Origin: Penelope pileata
Taxonomy: Eukaryota; Chordata; Aves; Galliformes; Cracidae
Length of the DNA stretch: 64,000 nucleotides
NCBI GenBank assembly: GCA_013396635.1
Contig: WBMW01005156.1
Span: forward strand, 77,165-141,164
Direction of reading: 5' to 3'
The first letter of the stretch is position 1; every line of letters begins with the position of its first letter. A program made the position numbers and the translations under genes. A model generated the notes under the pieces. The model did not search any database, was not told the origin of the DNA, and saw only the letters and a list, made by a program, of their open reading frames with translations. Below are positions 36,481 to 47,900 of the stretch, in pieces.

Positions 36481-39172
36481 GCTTCTGTATGTCCAAGCAG
36501 CTTGTAAATAAAAATAGTAACTGTCAGACAACAGTTATGTAGGTGTTTTCAGGAGAGAAATTCAAGATTTGGACTCCTATAGTCTGCCTATTTTGTTACT
36601 TAGGTAACAAAATAAGATCTCTGCATCTTCGTTTTGAAATCCTTTATTAGATATGGCACCTGGCTCCCAGCTCTAAAAGTGAGCTCCATAGAGCTCACAT
36701 CAATTAATAACACATTCTTCCTCTAACAGACACGTCTTTTTTTTTCTAGACAATCATCAGCTTTCCTTTTTTTCCTGTATTACTTCTATGAGACAGCTTG
36801 ATAACTTGATAATTTGTTAATGACATAATTGCTTCTTATAAAATCTATTAAGTCTACTAAACTCTAATTGTTACTCTCTGCAGCTGATTTTGAAACTGAA
36901 CTCTTCAGAGATTATATTGATTATGGGAAAAAAGCCAGATGTTGTTTCACTTGAAAATCTGGATGGAAAAGGCACTGATGAAAACCTAACTCAACTAATA
37001 ATATATGCCAATAGTTGCCTTTACAGAGAATTTTTTGTAACAATAAATCTAAAAGCAAAATTTCATTTGAATGTAGATGATTAAATATTCTAAAATATTT
37101 GCAGATGTGTTCCAAGACTGAGGTTAATTAGTTTTGTGGCTTTATCATTTTTTTTTTTAAGATAAACATAATTATGATGAAAACTACAAAATACAAACTA
37201 AAATTGTATGAATCACTTGAAACTGGTTTGACGTGACAATAAATTTCAGCATTAACTTGCCTGTGCTTATATGAGGTAAACTGGTTATTTATTCTAGCAG
37301 CAGGTAGCTGATATTTCTCAGCTTGCTGATAGGATGTAGTATCTAAGTGCCTCACTCCAGTTAACGTATCATATACTACTGAGCTATATTCAGTTAACAT
37401 CCAGCCACAGTAGGATTTGACATTATGAACTACATTTTTCATCTCTACAGCTAATGATGAGCTCTCTTACAATCCCTTCTCCTTTTAAGTAGTGTAAATG
37501 ATAAGATTATTAGTTCAAAATCTTCTTATTGGTAGCCTTTAGAATAAAATCACATGGTAATTACTGCTGCATTCAAAGGCTAGCTTTTTTCATCCCTTTT
37601 TATCTAAAAAAAAGAAAAGAAACAAAATAAAAAGACAGGCTTTTATAAGTAGCAGCAATTACATTTTGAAGCAAAGTAATAGATGCTACCAAAGGTTCAT
37701 GGTACAAATTAATATCATGATATACCTTCAATAATTTTCTAGCAAGAGTCTGCTAGGGTAGATACAACCAAAATTTAGCCAGACCATATGATATAGAATG
37801 TTTCTTTTTACAGCATTTGAACTCACATTATTTTAAAACCAGATGTATTCTTAAAATACACGGAGACTGTACATCTTGTTCACAATTTAATTTGGTCTCA
37901 CCATAACATATTTATAAACTATTCACAAATATATGAGGGATTCTGAGCAGTATGTTGACAACTAAACTAATAGGGAGATTGTAAGAGCCTGCAGGTATGT
38001 TGACGTAGGTTTCTTCAGCAAACCTTAGCTTTTCACACTCAGTTAAGTTCCTGTAAATGTATTGCTCTGGGACAAAACCTAATAATATTCAGGAAGAAGA
38101 TAAGATTCTGACTCTCATCAGTATCTAGTAAAGTTTCCAAAGGAGAACATTAAAAAAATTTTAATACTATTGTCAAGTACCAGAATGCTTAGTTGCAAGG
38201 AAGTGTTGAGTGTCAACTATGAATGTATCTGGACAAGGGGGCAGCAACGAACAGAATGGAGAGAAATATGAAACAAGGATCCAGCCATGTCAAAAAGAAT
38301 ATATTTCTTTGATCCTCTGGTGCAATCTCCATGTTAAAACATTTCCCACTCATTAGCTCTTGATAGCTCTTTACTCTACTTAGAGATTTTTAATGCTCTT
38401 CAGTTCTAACCACACTTTACAGAAAAAATCTGGAGTTTTAGTCCTGCACTTTGATATTTAGCACCAGACACAAAATATCAGATAGGGTAGTACCTATTTA
38501 AACAGATATTGGATGTGTCCTGAAGTGCCTTTAGAAAAACTACATTGTATATGCTTTCCTATGGCAAAGCATCTTTAGAAGCATGAACTATACAAATATC
38601 CAGAACTTGAAGTTGATTATGTTTATGAAAGAGTTGAATAAAAATCTTAGCTTATAAAGTCAAAAAGTGTTATGATGATTGTCTCATTTGGCTTCAAGCA
38701 CAAACTATGGAATTTGCTCTATGTTTTTTGCACCAATACCACACATTTTATGAAGATCTTCAAAATGACAACTAACATTGGTTTCTGGACGCTGGGTGTT
38801 GTTTTTACCACATTCCTTGACAACCTGCTAGAGTACTTCCACTCATAAAACAGTGTGGCATTTTTTAACATGCCTGGTTAAATTGTTTTGTCTTCTCAAT
38901 GTAGCCAACTATTACGTTGTCTCCTGAACCAAAAGTATTACATAGGAAACTGGTCTCCAGACCATGAATTCTCATTGAAACTAAGGTTTTTCCTGTGCAA
39001 CCACTTCAGCATTTTGTCCTCCCATCCTATGCCTGTCTTGTCACATTGGTTATACTTGATTTGTAATAACGATATATTTTACTCAGATTTTAATAAAGAC
39101 AACTATATAGCAAAATGTTGTTGTTCTGATGAGCTCAGAGCTGTGACTTAGGCTTGTTAAGCTGCAGCCGCT
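36481..39172. other. AT-rich DNA, no confirmed gene
   Basis: An acceptor-like tract (AATTGTTACTCTCTGCAG, ending about 36882) precedes a 65-codon plus-strand frame ending at 37084, with no donor or poly(A) signal supporting it. A second acceptor-like tract (CTTTTTTTTTCTAG) ends near 36750. The 104-codon minus-strand frame at 37128-37442 resembles nothing. I do not call a gene. Confidence 0.45.
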
Positions 39173-39206
39173 GCTATCGATAGCATGATATCAATATGAT
39201 ATTGAT
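39173..39206. repeat. Two adjacent perfect palindromes
   Basis: GCTATCGATAGC (39173-39184) is a 12-bp perfect palindrome. ATCAATATGATATTGAT (39190-39206) is an 8-bp inverted repeat around a single G. They sit five bases apart. They could be dyad protein-binding sites or a small hairpin. No function is evident. Confidence 0.6.
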
Positions 39207-39892
39207 CTCAGCATTTCGGCACATCCTAGTAAATTCTCTGTAGTTACAGAGGAGTATGAGAAATTCTACCACCAACAGAAAATTTCTTATAGCTCAGTGG
39301 AGTTTGGAGCTGGTTCTACTGTGTTTTATCATCCTGCAACAAACAAAAACCACTTACACCCCAAGAAATACAGGATATATTCAATTTTATCTTTCTCCAC
39401 ATAAACCATGGAATGATTTTCTGGATGATTTCTTGATTATGCATCAGGCTTTTCTCTTTTAAAGTTGTATAAAACTGATAAACAGTAATCTTCATTCAAA
39501 TTGAATAAATAAATCTAGAACCCACAAATCCTGTGCTGCCACTTCCTATACCCAAAGCTAGGAATCTGGGGTATTTATTTGCGCTCTCATGATGATATAG
39601 CTTGAATGTTACTAAAATGTATGCATATATCTCTTAGAAAATTATGAAACTGCAAGAAAAAACACAGCATTTTCTTTTGTTGTTTTTCATGAAATCACAA
39701 TGAATGAAATTTAACTAGTGCTACGAAAAAGTATTTGAACAAAACAAACTGAAGGAAGATCTCATGTGCACAAGCATAGTGTTTTGATCCCAGGGTAGTG
39801 ATAAAGTTGAATGCTAAAGAGAAAGATGAGTTTCTTTTATAAGCAAACAATCCTTTATCTGTGCACTCTGACTCAGAAATTTCATTCTGTTA

Positions 39893-39893
<1 letters not shown>

Positions 39894-39917
<24 letters not shown>
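39894..39917 (+). repeat. Poly(A) run, 24 bp
   Basis: An uninterrupted A24. No AATAAA signal precedes it at the usual distance and no retrocopy is recognisable upstream, so it is called a simple homopolymer. Confidence 0.9.
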
Positions 39918-39923
<6 letters not shown>

Positions 39924-40241
39924 CAAATCAAATTGGAATGGATTCAGACCACAGAAAGAAATAGAGGTATCCCTGCAATGAAATAAAAAAAGAAGGTGCA
40001 TATTTCAAATATCACTTAAGCAAGTCCTCACTTCATCCAGATCTTCCTGACTGATCCCTGTAAGATGCTCCCTGTAGGATAACTAACACTGTAATTTGCG
40101 CTGTTTTTCACTTTTCATTGGTTTCCACCTTTTCACTCCCTCCCCTGCAAAGAGGTTAGAAAAATCAACCAAGCTTTTCCCAGCTATTACCTTATTTTAT
40201 CATCTGTTTTTGTTTAACTGCTTGTAATCTCTTCTTTCCAG

Positions 40242-40301
40242 CTCAGTTTTTTTAGTGATGAAGGCCTTCAGAAGCAAAAGTTGTCATTGATATGAAATGA
40301 G
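40242..40301 (+). other. Exon-like 60-nt segment with strong splice sites
   Basis: A long polypyrimidine acceptor (GTAATCTCTTCTTTCCAG, ending 40241) and a consensus donor (GAG|GTGAGTAGT, after 40301) bracket exactly 60 nt. All three frames contain a stop, so an internal coding exon is excluded. A lncRNA exon or a chance pairing fits better. It lies on the opposite strand to the exon-like segments at 14.70 and 42.39 kb. Confidence 0.25.
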
Positions 40302-40799
40302 GTGAGTAGTGATTAAGGCTAAGTGGATCTGTTAATTCAGCAACATTTTAGAATGACTGAACATGAATAAAGTGGTAAATTACAATTACATTCCTAAGAG
40401 AGTACATATGAAATCCATATTAATACCACATTAGTTCATCACGACTAACATTATTATAGTTAATACTAAATGATAAAATAATGACTACCTACTTATAGAA
40501 TTACCATTTCTAATCTTCCTACTAGAAGGATTATAATTATGCCTCTCTAGAAAGAATACAAAGTTTTTATTTTTAAGTGATTATTTTAGCATAAAATGTG
40601 GTTTTCAGCTGACTCAGCATGCAATGACTCATATATGATTTTCTGACATTAACAGGAAAACCTAATGAAGACTTTAGAGAGCAATCAAGCACATGGACAA
40701 CAGAGGCTAACAGACTGCATCCGGGGACTTCGGCCTTCCACCCACTTAAAGTTCTATGTTTGGTTTCAAAATTGAATCTGCAGATGGTCTGACTGGGCT

Positions 40800-40866
40800 T
40801 GAGAAGCGAACTCAGGATCTTCTGAGCTCTAACGTCAGTGTCTTAATTGCAGAACTGGCGTGCCAT
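40800..40866 (-). mobile_element. tRNA-derived SINE head relic, antisense
   Basis: GAAGCGAACTCAGGATCTTC, then TGAGCTCTAACGTCAGTGTC and TTAATTGCAGAAC, reads as the reverse complement of a SINE tRNA head. A decayed B-box (complement of CGAACTCAGG) comes first and the A-box region (complement of a GTGGTTAAG-like word) follows at the expected distance. It is short and diverged. Confidence 0.45.
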
Positions 40867-42384
40867 ATTACATGGCTTACAGTATGGAACTGACAGTCTT
40901 CTGTGAGTGAGCTATAGGAACATTGTTGATAGCTTTAGCAAAGAGATTTTTGTAGTAAGAACTTATAATCAAAATAAAGGAAAAAAAAAAGTAAAGAAAG
41001 AGTGGAAATATGGAAAGACTCCATGACTTTCCAATGAGTGGGATGCCACAGAAACATGCTGAGTGCTTTCAGAAGGCCTGGCTGAGAAGAAGATCTCAGC
41101 ATTTGGGAGACTGTAATTTTGTGTAATTTCTGAAGGAGTTAGTAGAGCCATTAAGAAGCAGAGAGAAAACACAAAGGTAAAAGGTAGATTTAAAACAACA
41201 CACAAATACTGTCTGAGAACGTTGTTAATGTAAAAATTAAAAAATGACAACAATGAAAAGATCAATCTGTCAGTACGACAACCAGCAGTTTCAGCTAGTT
41301 TATTTTTCATACTAAAGTGAGATGTCTTTAAACTGTTAAAAGGATAAATTATTTGAGCCTTGCACAACAGTTAATGATTGTGATTTGCAATGTCTTTCTG
41401 TGATAAATTTGTTATCATGACACATTCGGGTCAGGATCACTGAGGAAAATAGGCTGCTGTTTGGTAAACAATTTAAACGAATCCAGTCTTTATAGTTTCA
41501 CATGGTTTATGTTATTCCAAGAGGAACTAACAGAAGGGCAGACACATTTTTGAGCCTGTCTGTCCTTTCAGTGGTATGGAGTAACAGCTGCCGATGTGCA
41601 GCTAAGTTAGGTATGGAGCTTCTGCTACCAGCCTAACTGTATGAATTGTTTTGGTTTTTTTTAGTGCCAGGTTGGAAAAGAGCTACAATCAGCTTGTGAA
41701 AAGCTCACTTGCCATCTGAAACCCCCAAGTTTCAAACACCCAAGACATGAGATTTGTTTATGATGGCCCAACATTTGAAACGCAAAATATTTTAAAATTT
41801 ATTTTGAATACTAAAACAAAGGAGTGCCACAACCTTTTTTTCTTCTAACTAAAATAGCTGAGCACAGACCTACTGTACAAGACAAACTGTAATTAGTTAC
41901 ATTCAAATTAGCAAAGTTTTTTTATGTATACATGTGCATTTTTTAGTGTGAGACAAATACTAGACAGCTAGCACCTGCTGAAACAGCATAAGAAACCAGA
42001 TGAATGCTAAAACACAGAAACAAATATTCTTAAAACTAATTTTGTAATTCTTCTTGCAAGAAGTTCAAACAATGGAACAAGAACTAGCAGTGAGGGGACA
42101 TTTATGTTTGCACAACAATATGCTGTCAGTGCAATGCATCACTTAAATGCTCTGAACAAATTTTCATGCCTGTGAATAGTGAAAAACACAGGTGGAGAAA
42201 ACACTGGGAATGTTTCCTTGGATTGCCTCAAGTTTGCTGGTTTTCCTGAATCACCATCTAAATGAAGTACTATAGTAACTGCTGCAGTAAATAAACAACT
42301 GCAACAGCTGTTGCAGGAGGTATACAGGGAGCTTGAGTGAGCTCTCTTACCTGTCCCCCCCCCCCCCAACAAATTCCCACTCAC
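40867..42384. other. AT-rich gene-free DNA
   Basis: The 132-codon minus-strand frame at 40969-41367 is Ser- and Phe-rich and unrecognised. A C13 run lies at 42355-42367. The minus-strand donor CAG|GTAAGAGAG at 42350 is discussed with the next entry. Confidence 0.5.
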
Positions 42385-42566
42385 TTGATCGTCAGAGATG
42401 CAGGCAGAGACATGTTGCTTTGCTGCCTGCAGCAGCATTAACATCAGGCCAAGCTGCTGCCAAAATTCTGCTCGGGAACTTGAAACATTGTGTGAGCCGT
42501 CCTTGTTAGCTATCCTTAGTGCGCTCTGTCTTTCTGGAGCTGCAGTACTAATAGCACTGATTTTAT
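42385..42566 (-). other. Candidate minus-strand exon with open reading frame
   Basis: On the minus strand, an acceptor (TAGACTTTCTTTGCCAG) is followed by 182 nt and the donor CAA|GTGAGTGGG. An alternative, stronger donor, CAG|GTAAGAGAG at 42350, would extend it to 216 nt through a G13 run. One frame is open across the whole segment, and beyond it as a 144-codon frame, 42139-42573. It encodes a plausible mixed-composition peptide containing RIANKDGSHNVSSSRAEFWQ and then LGLMLMLLQAAKQH. Base composition is richer in GC than the flanks. I do not recognise the protein. It may be a coding exon, a lncRNA exon or a conserved element. Confidence 0.3.
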
Positions 42567-44645
42567 CTGGCAAAGAAAGTCTAATGGCCTTGGAAACTGT
42601 TGTGAGCTCAGATCAGTGACAAATACTCTCAGCATGTAGTTGATTTACAGCACTGTTCGCTGTACAAATTTACCTGTTATCTTTCACAAAGAAGTATTTT
42701 CTAATGAATCTCTGCGGTATGAACTACTTTCATTTTATTTTGCTAACTGAAAAAATGGACCTAAATGATGTATGAAATGAAAACAAGTACCATGTTTTAT
42801 TATTTCTGAAATATAGATATTAAACTGATTTTTAGAAAAGGACCGACTGATGTTTATATTGAGAATTATGTTCTCTAATTCCATCTACTTTCACACATTC
42901 CATTTTGCAATTCTTCTCTTGTGAATCAAAAGTAAGAACTACAGACTATAGTCTGAAACACAAAGTTTCTGTACTCATTTTGCTTTGGCTATTTTCTCCC
43001 ATCTTAAGAATAAATCATTGATCACCCCTTTAAGCTCTACTCACCTGCAATACAGGCTCAGGTTTTACCGATACTGATTAGGCTCTTTGCTTATTAAATA
43101 CAATACCTAAATGCTCAGCAGTGAATGTCTGAGTACCAAAGCCGTCTGAGATTTTAGAAACAGGGTCTCAAGTTCTTTCCAGGTTGTGCTTAAAGCCTAT
43201 ATGCACACACAGCCTTTGTGAACTCCCAGGAGACAGGTGCCATGTCAACTTTGCATATACTTCAACGAGGTATTTTAATTAGCTTTCAATTGGTATGATA
43301 GTGAACGCAGATGCCCACAAGAACTGGAAAAGGATGGAAGAAAATACAGATATACAAAGTTAAAATAGTCAAAAGCAAGTGCGAAGGCAGTCTATGCAGA
43401 GCAAGCGATGAGAAGTGAAAGAAACCAGTGGTGGAACTGTTAAAATATTGAAAGATGCAAAGAGACTGTTACGAAGCAATTTGACAGCACCAGTGGGAAA
43501 ACTGTAATTCCACCTTTGTACAGTACTGTGGAATCAGAAGTCAGAATGAGCAAGTACGGAAGAGATGAGTTGTGATTGCTCAGCAAAGATTAACAAAAAT
43601 CATCAAGAAAAAATATAAATAAAAAAGGCCTTCAAATTTAATTAGAATTGAAGTGCTTTTTAAAATTTTTCTTCCCACTACCACATCTCAAGAAAAAAAA
43701 TAAAAAAAGAATCACAGAGTGATTCAGAGTGATAGATATTAACCAGGCTCAGTAATAGGAATGAACAAGCACTAGTTATTCTCAAATATTATGGACAAAT
43801 CAGGTAGCATTATTCATGAAATGGATGTTTAAAGTATATTCACAATAGATTACGAAGATGTTGAAGTATAATTTCTGCTCTATTCCTTCTTACATTTATC
43901 GATTAGTAGCTAAGCAGTTAAGCCACTTTGTTTGTCAGTAGATACACACTGCAACTGTAAGTTAGAAAAGGATGAAAGGAAAGCAAAATAAATGCGTATT
44001 CCAAGTTAATCACTAGGAGAAATTATTTTTTCCAGTCAAACTGTAAATACTTACTAAATGGACCTGCACAAAGATCCAGTGATTAAGTGGACATAATTTG
44101 GTAATAAGGTCATATCTCTACATATAGGATGCAAATTGGTTCCAAGAATGAAAGTACTCAACATCTGAATGTAGAAGTAAATCTTGCAAATGACTATATT
44201 CTTTCTAGCTGGCTGACCCAAGCATTTATAAAATGGACCATCAATGGACTTGGACTTACATCCCCAAACAGACATGGGTAGGAGTTTCACAGGTAGAACC
44301 CTGCAGGAGCAGAAGGCCTCCATGTGTAACATCTAAATAAAAGTAGAAAGGGAATGTTGATTTGTTTTTCACCTGTCTGTCATCTCTTTCCTCCCATCTG
44401 GCTGCATAAGGAAATACATGAGAATTCCTTATTCACAGATCCTTCAAATTATTCAAATAGGATGATTACTGCTCCATCAGCTGTCAGAAAGTAATGTAAC
44501 TACAAGAGTCCTGCTCGCTCCCTAAAAGTAGTTTTATTTTTAAAAGAGCATACAACGTGTACTTTACATCCCTGAGATTAGGTGGAATGAACAACAAAAA
44601 AGCAAAATTTATTTTAAATGCATTACAGTGCATTTAAATGCATTT
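42567..44645. other. AT-rich gene-free DNA
   Basis: A 92-codon minus-strand frame (44054-44332) is bracketed by an acceptor-like tract (GGCCTTCTGCTCCTGCAG) and a donor (TTTA|GTAAGTATT at 44050). The peptide is unrecognised. An 18-nt acceptor-donor pair at 43940-43957 is almost certainly chance and shows the background rate of such pairs. Confidence 0.45.
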
Positions 44646-44674
44646 AAAACAAACAAACAAACAAACAAACAAAA
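44646..44674 (+). repeat. (AAAC)n microsatellite
   Basis: About seven AAAC units, directly preceded by an inverted and direct cluster of AAATGCATT and GCATTTAAATGCATTT words (44615-44645). Confidence 0.95.
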
Positions 44675-47600
44675 CACTAGTAGAATGAAGGCTATGAAGG
44701 CTATTATTTGAGTACACCAGTTGGCTAAGATCACCGTTTGCAGGAGAGTTGAGGCCATCTTCATGGGTTTGGTAGAATTTCTGTTGATCTTTCACATGGG
44801 CAAAAAGGGCCACAATTTAAAAAGAAAAAAGCAAATAAAAAATAGCCCAAAAAAGGAAACAAAAACAGGAGAGAGAGGAACAAGTTTTCCTTGCAGATAT
44901 GGTTCTTGCCATTTGATGGTTAAGAATGAAACAACAAAGCTTGCAATGTTAATTATTGACTCTTCTTCAGAGGTAGTCACAGTGAACTTTAAATTATAAA
45001 TGGTCTATGTAATTTGAAGGAGGAGATGAATAAGGGGTTTGCAGAGGATGTGAAAAAACAAAAACAGATGCAGCACTTTGGCAAGCAAAACAGCTCAGGA
45101 TGCTCTATTTGATCAAAGTGGGAAAAACACTTATGCCAAACTGTCTGCTTTGTTTATAGTGATTGCCATTCTCTCACATCATCTGCCTCTTTGCGTTATC
45201 GTACTGTCTACATTTTTTATTTACTGTTGAATGATCAGTGAATCAGTGTCCAGTGTACTCTGCTATGACAGATTTATTTAAATTTATTGAACTCTGTAGC
45301 ATTCTGCTAAGAGCAAGTGCTATAATCTCTTTATGCATGCAAGTTCCTCTACTCATAACCAAAAGTGGACAGCATATAAAGAACATCAAAACTATGAGCT
45401 ATGAAAAAGATCATGAGATTATGAGAGTTCCATGCCAAAATGGACACTAAAAGCTGGTGCTATGCAGTACAAAATAATGGTTTTTCTGTCTCTTGGGTGA
45501 AGAGAAATAACTTTTCCACCACATAATAAATTTATTAGCCTTTCTGACCTCATCATTCCCACCTTAACTTAGATATAGCATCAAAGACAAGAACATCTGT
45601 TTGACAGCCGTATTTTCAAATTCAAGCCTGTTAACGTGCATATTATGACATTATGAGATTGAAATTTACTGCTTGAGCACCACCTCGTGGAAATTGCTGT
45701 AATTGCTACAGCTACTTGAAATTTACCCATATGTGTATACACGGGGTAAGACATACAAGCAAATAACAATGTGCTATACTCAATTTAAGTAACATCATTA
45801 TCTAATCAATATAAATAGAAATATCTGTTACAAACAAACAGCATTATTTCTCTTAATTAAGTCTCTGAACTTTCTAAATATACAATTATACATTTTCATC
45901 TCTTTATTCCTTGAGAAATGTGCTCTGAACTAATAACAACACTTACTCATTTTTCCAGGTTTTCCTAACTACTAAAACTATATACATTTTAAGATTTAAT
46001 GTTGTCTTGCTTATTCCCCACATAAATACACTTTACATTTTTATTACAGAAAACTAGTCATCTTCTTTCATTTTTACAAAATATTTAAAATAAGGACAAA
46101 TTACAATCTATTCTAGATTTTTTGGAGCACTTGTTTATTCCTTCTATTAAGTATTGAAAATTTTTGGACCTCTCACATTCTAGCATGTGCTATTAAAATA
46201 ACCACACCATCCAAGCATATCTGAGATAAAACAATTCATAACCTCAAGATTGAACAAACTGGAGCCAAAACTAAAACACTTATAATGTTAGAGTTATATA
46301 CATACATTGTGTGTGATCTCTTTCAGGATATAGTTTAAAAAAGAAAAAAAAATCTGAACCAAAACAAAGTAACCACTTCAGAGTCGAATGCAGCCTATTT
46401 TAATCAAAGAATTGAGGGAAACACACCCAAAATATACTTTGCTGATTTTGCAATGCAACGATCTGTTTCTCTTAGAAGCTCCTAAATCCTGTGGTTATGC
46501 ACATTCTAGGAAATATCCAAACAACTCAGCTTCTACCGAGTAAAGGCTGAGAATAGATTTAACTTTAAGGTTTCCAATTCCCTTTTAATCACGTCTGTCT
46601 CTCAGTTATGTCTCAGTTATATCCAGAGTTTAAAATCTGACGGGCTGAGGTTTACAAGCGCTGCTGTCCATCCTTCCCAAGAATGGTCAGATGGAGCACA
46701 CAGCTCATTTCTGGGTCATGTTTTGATCATGGGCCTTCAGACAGCTTTTGATAGATATTTTTAAATGTTCACCATATTTTTAATGAAGTAACCACCAAAA
46801 CCAACTTTTTTTTTGTCATTTTATATGGAATATATATATTTGTCTGTAAAAAGAGATCAATATTTGCAATGTAACAGATTTGCTTGCTAATTTTCCATGA
46901 TAAACTTAAATATTGCTTCAGTTAGGATCATGCAAAACCAGCTTGTTTTGTTCTCAGATACACTACTAAAAATGCACATGAAATACGATCTTATTCAACA
47001 AAAATCAATATAAAAATTGAATATTTAATACAAATCCATGAAACTTTTCAATGTAATTAAATTAAATACTTGTACTCTAGCCCACTAAAATGATTTATGA
47101 GTGTTTATAAATTTATTTATACCACTGAAAATAAGACAGACAAATCAGCCAACTAAATATTCAAGTCAGATAATCGCATAGATAATACCCTAATTGCTCA
47201 AGGATTTGTAACATTCATACGTATTGCCTTCTCCTTCATGACCGTGAAAGATAGATGTAGGGATCTGGTCATCCTCACTTCCCTTATCTGTACTTGCTTA
47301 TTTACTATTAATCATCCTAGCACCATTTGTAATCAATTACCATATTTAGAGAAAAAAAAAACATAGACTTTTTCAAAAAACTTTGGTCACAGTCACAGAA
47401 GTTGTGCTAACATGAGCAGATGGAAGCAGCTGCTTATAGTTCTGCTTTCTAATCAGTCACTTCTCCATACTCCACATTTCCCCCAGCATCATTCCAGCAA
47501 TGAGCATATCAGTATATAAAAGGTGGTTGAAATAGATATATATATACACATGTACAGCCATAATAGAAATGACTCAATTTGTGTAATTCGTATATATGTA

Positions 47601-47854
47601 TCATTGGTGTTAGATAACGCTGCCTTTGCCCAGATTTAGGAGCTATGAGTCTACAAATGGCTGCAGCAGTGACTGCTTCATTACCAGGTTCATATTTAAA
47701 AACATACACATAAGTATCTGTAAAAAGCAAGTTACAAAGCCCCCCAAAATACGCACTATTGTCTAGATGTCTAGTTTTCTGTGTCAGAAGGAAAAAAAAG
47801 GCAAAGGCATTACCAAAGTCATCTAGAATCTATTCATAAAAAAAAGAGTAATGA
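44675..47854. other. AT-rich gene-free DNA
   Basis: No gene or recognised transposon. The 92-codon plus-strand frame at 44721-44999 is Lys-rich from A-runs and unrecognised. Confidence 0.6.
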
Positions 47855-47900
47855 ACAGGACAGATAATTAAGAGTTTACAGGACAGATAATTAAGAGTTT
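47855..47900 (+). repeat. Perfect 23-bp tandem duplication
   Basis: ACAGGACAGATAATTAAGAGTTT occurs twice back to back with no mismatch (47855-47877 and 47878-47900), followed by a further ACAG. Identity this high indicates a recent local duplication. Confidence 0.95.

Larger units (their letters stand above)
39207..40799. other. AT-rich DNA with A-run and exon-like segment
   Basis: No coding gene. It contains the A24 run and the exon-like 60-mer listed separately. The 68-codon plus-strand frame at 39256-39462 shows no family resemblance. Confidence 0.5.

Noticed and set aside
39894..39917. A24 run as the tail of a processed retrocopy
   Set aside because: No upstream AATAAA, no recognisable mRNA-derived sequence and no target-site duplication seen.
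43940..43957. 18-nt segment with acceptor and donor (ACT|GTAAGTTAG)
   Set aside because: Too short and without other support. It shows how often acceptor-donor pairs arise by chance in this T-rich DNA.
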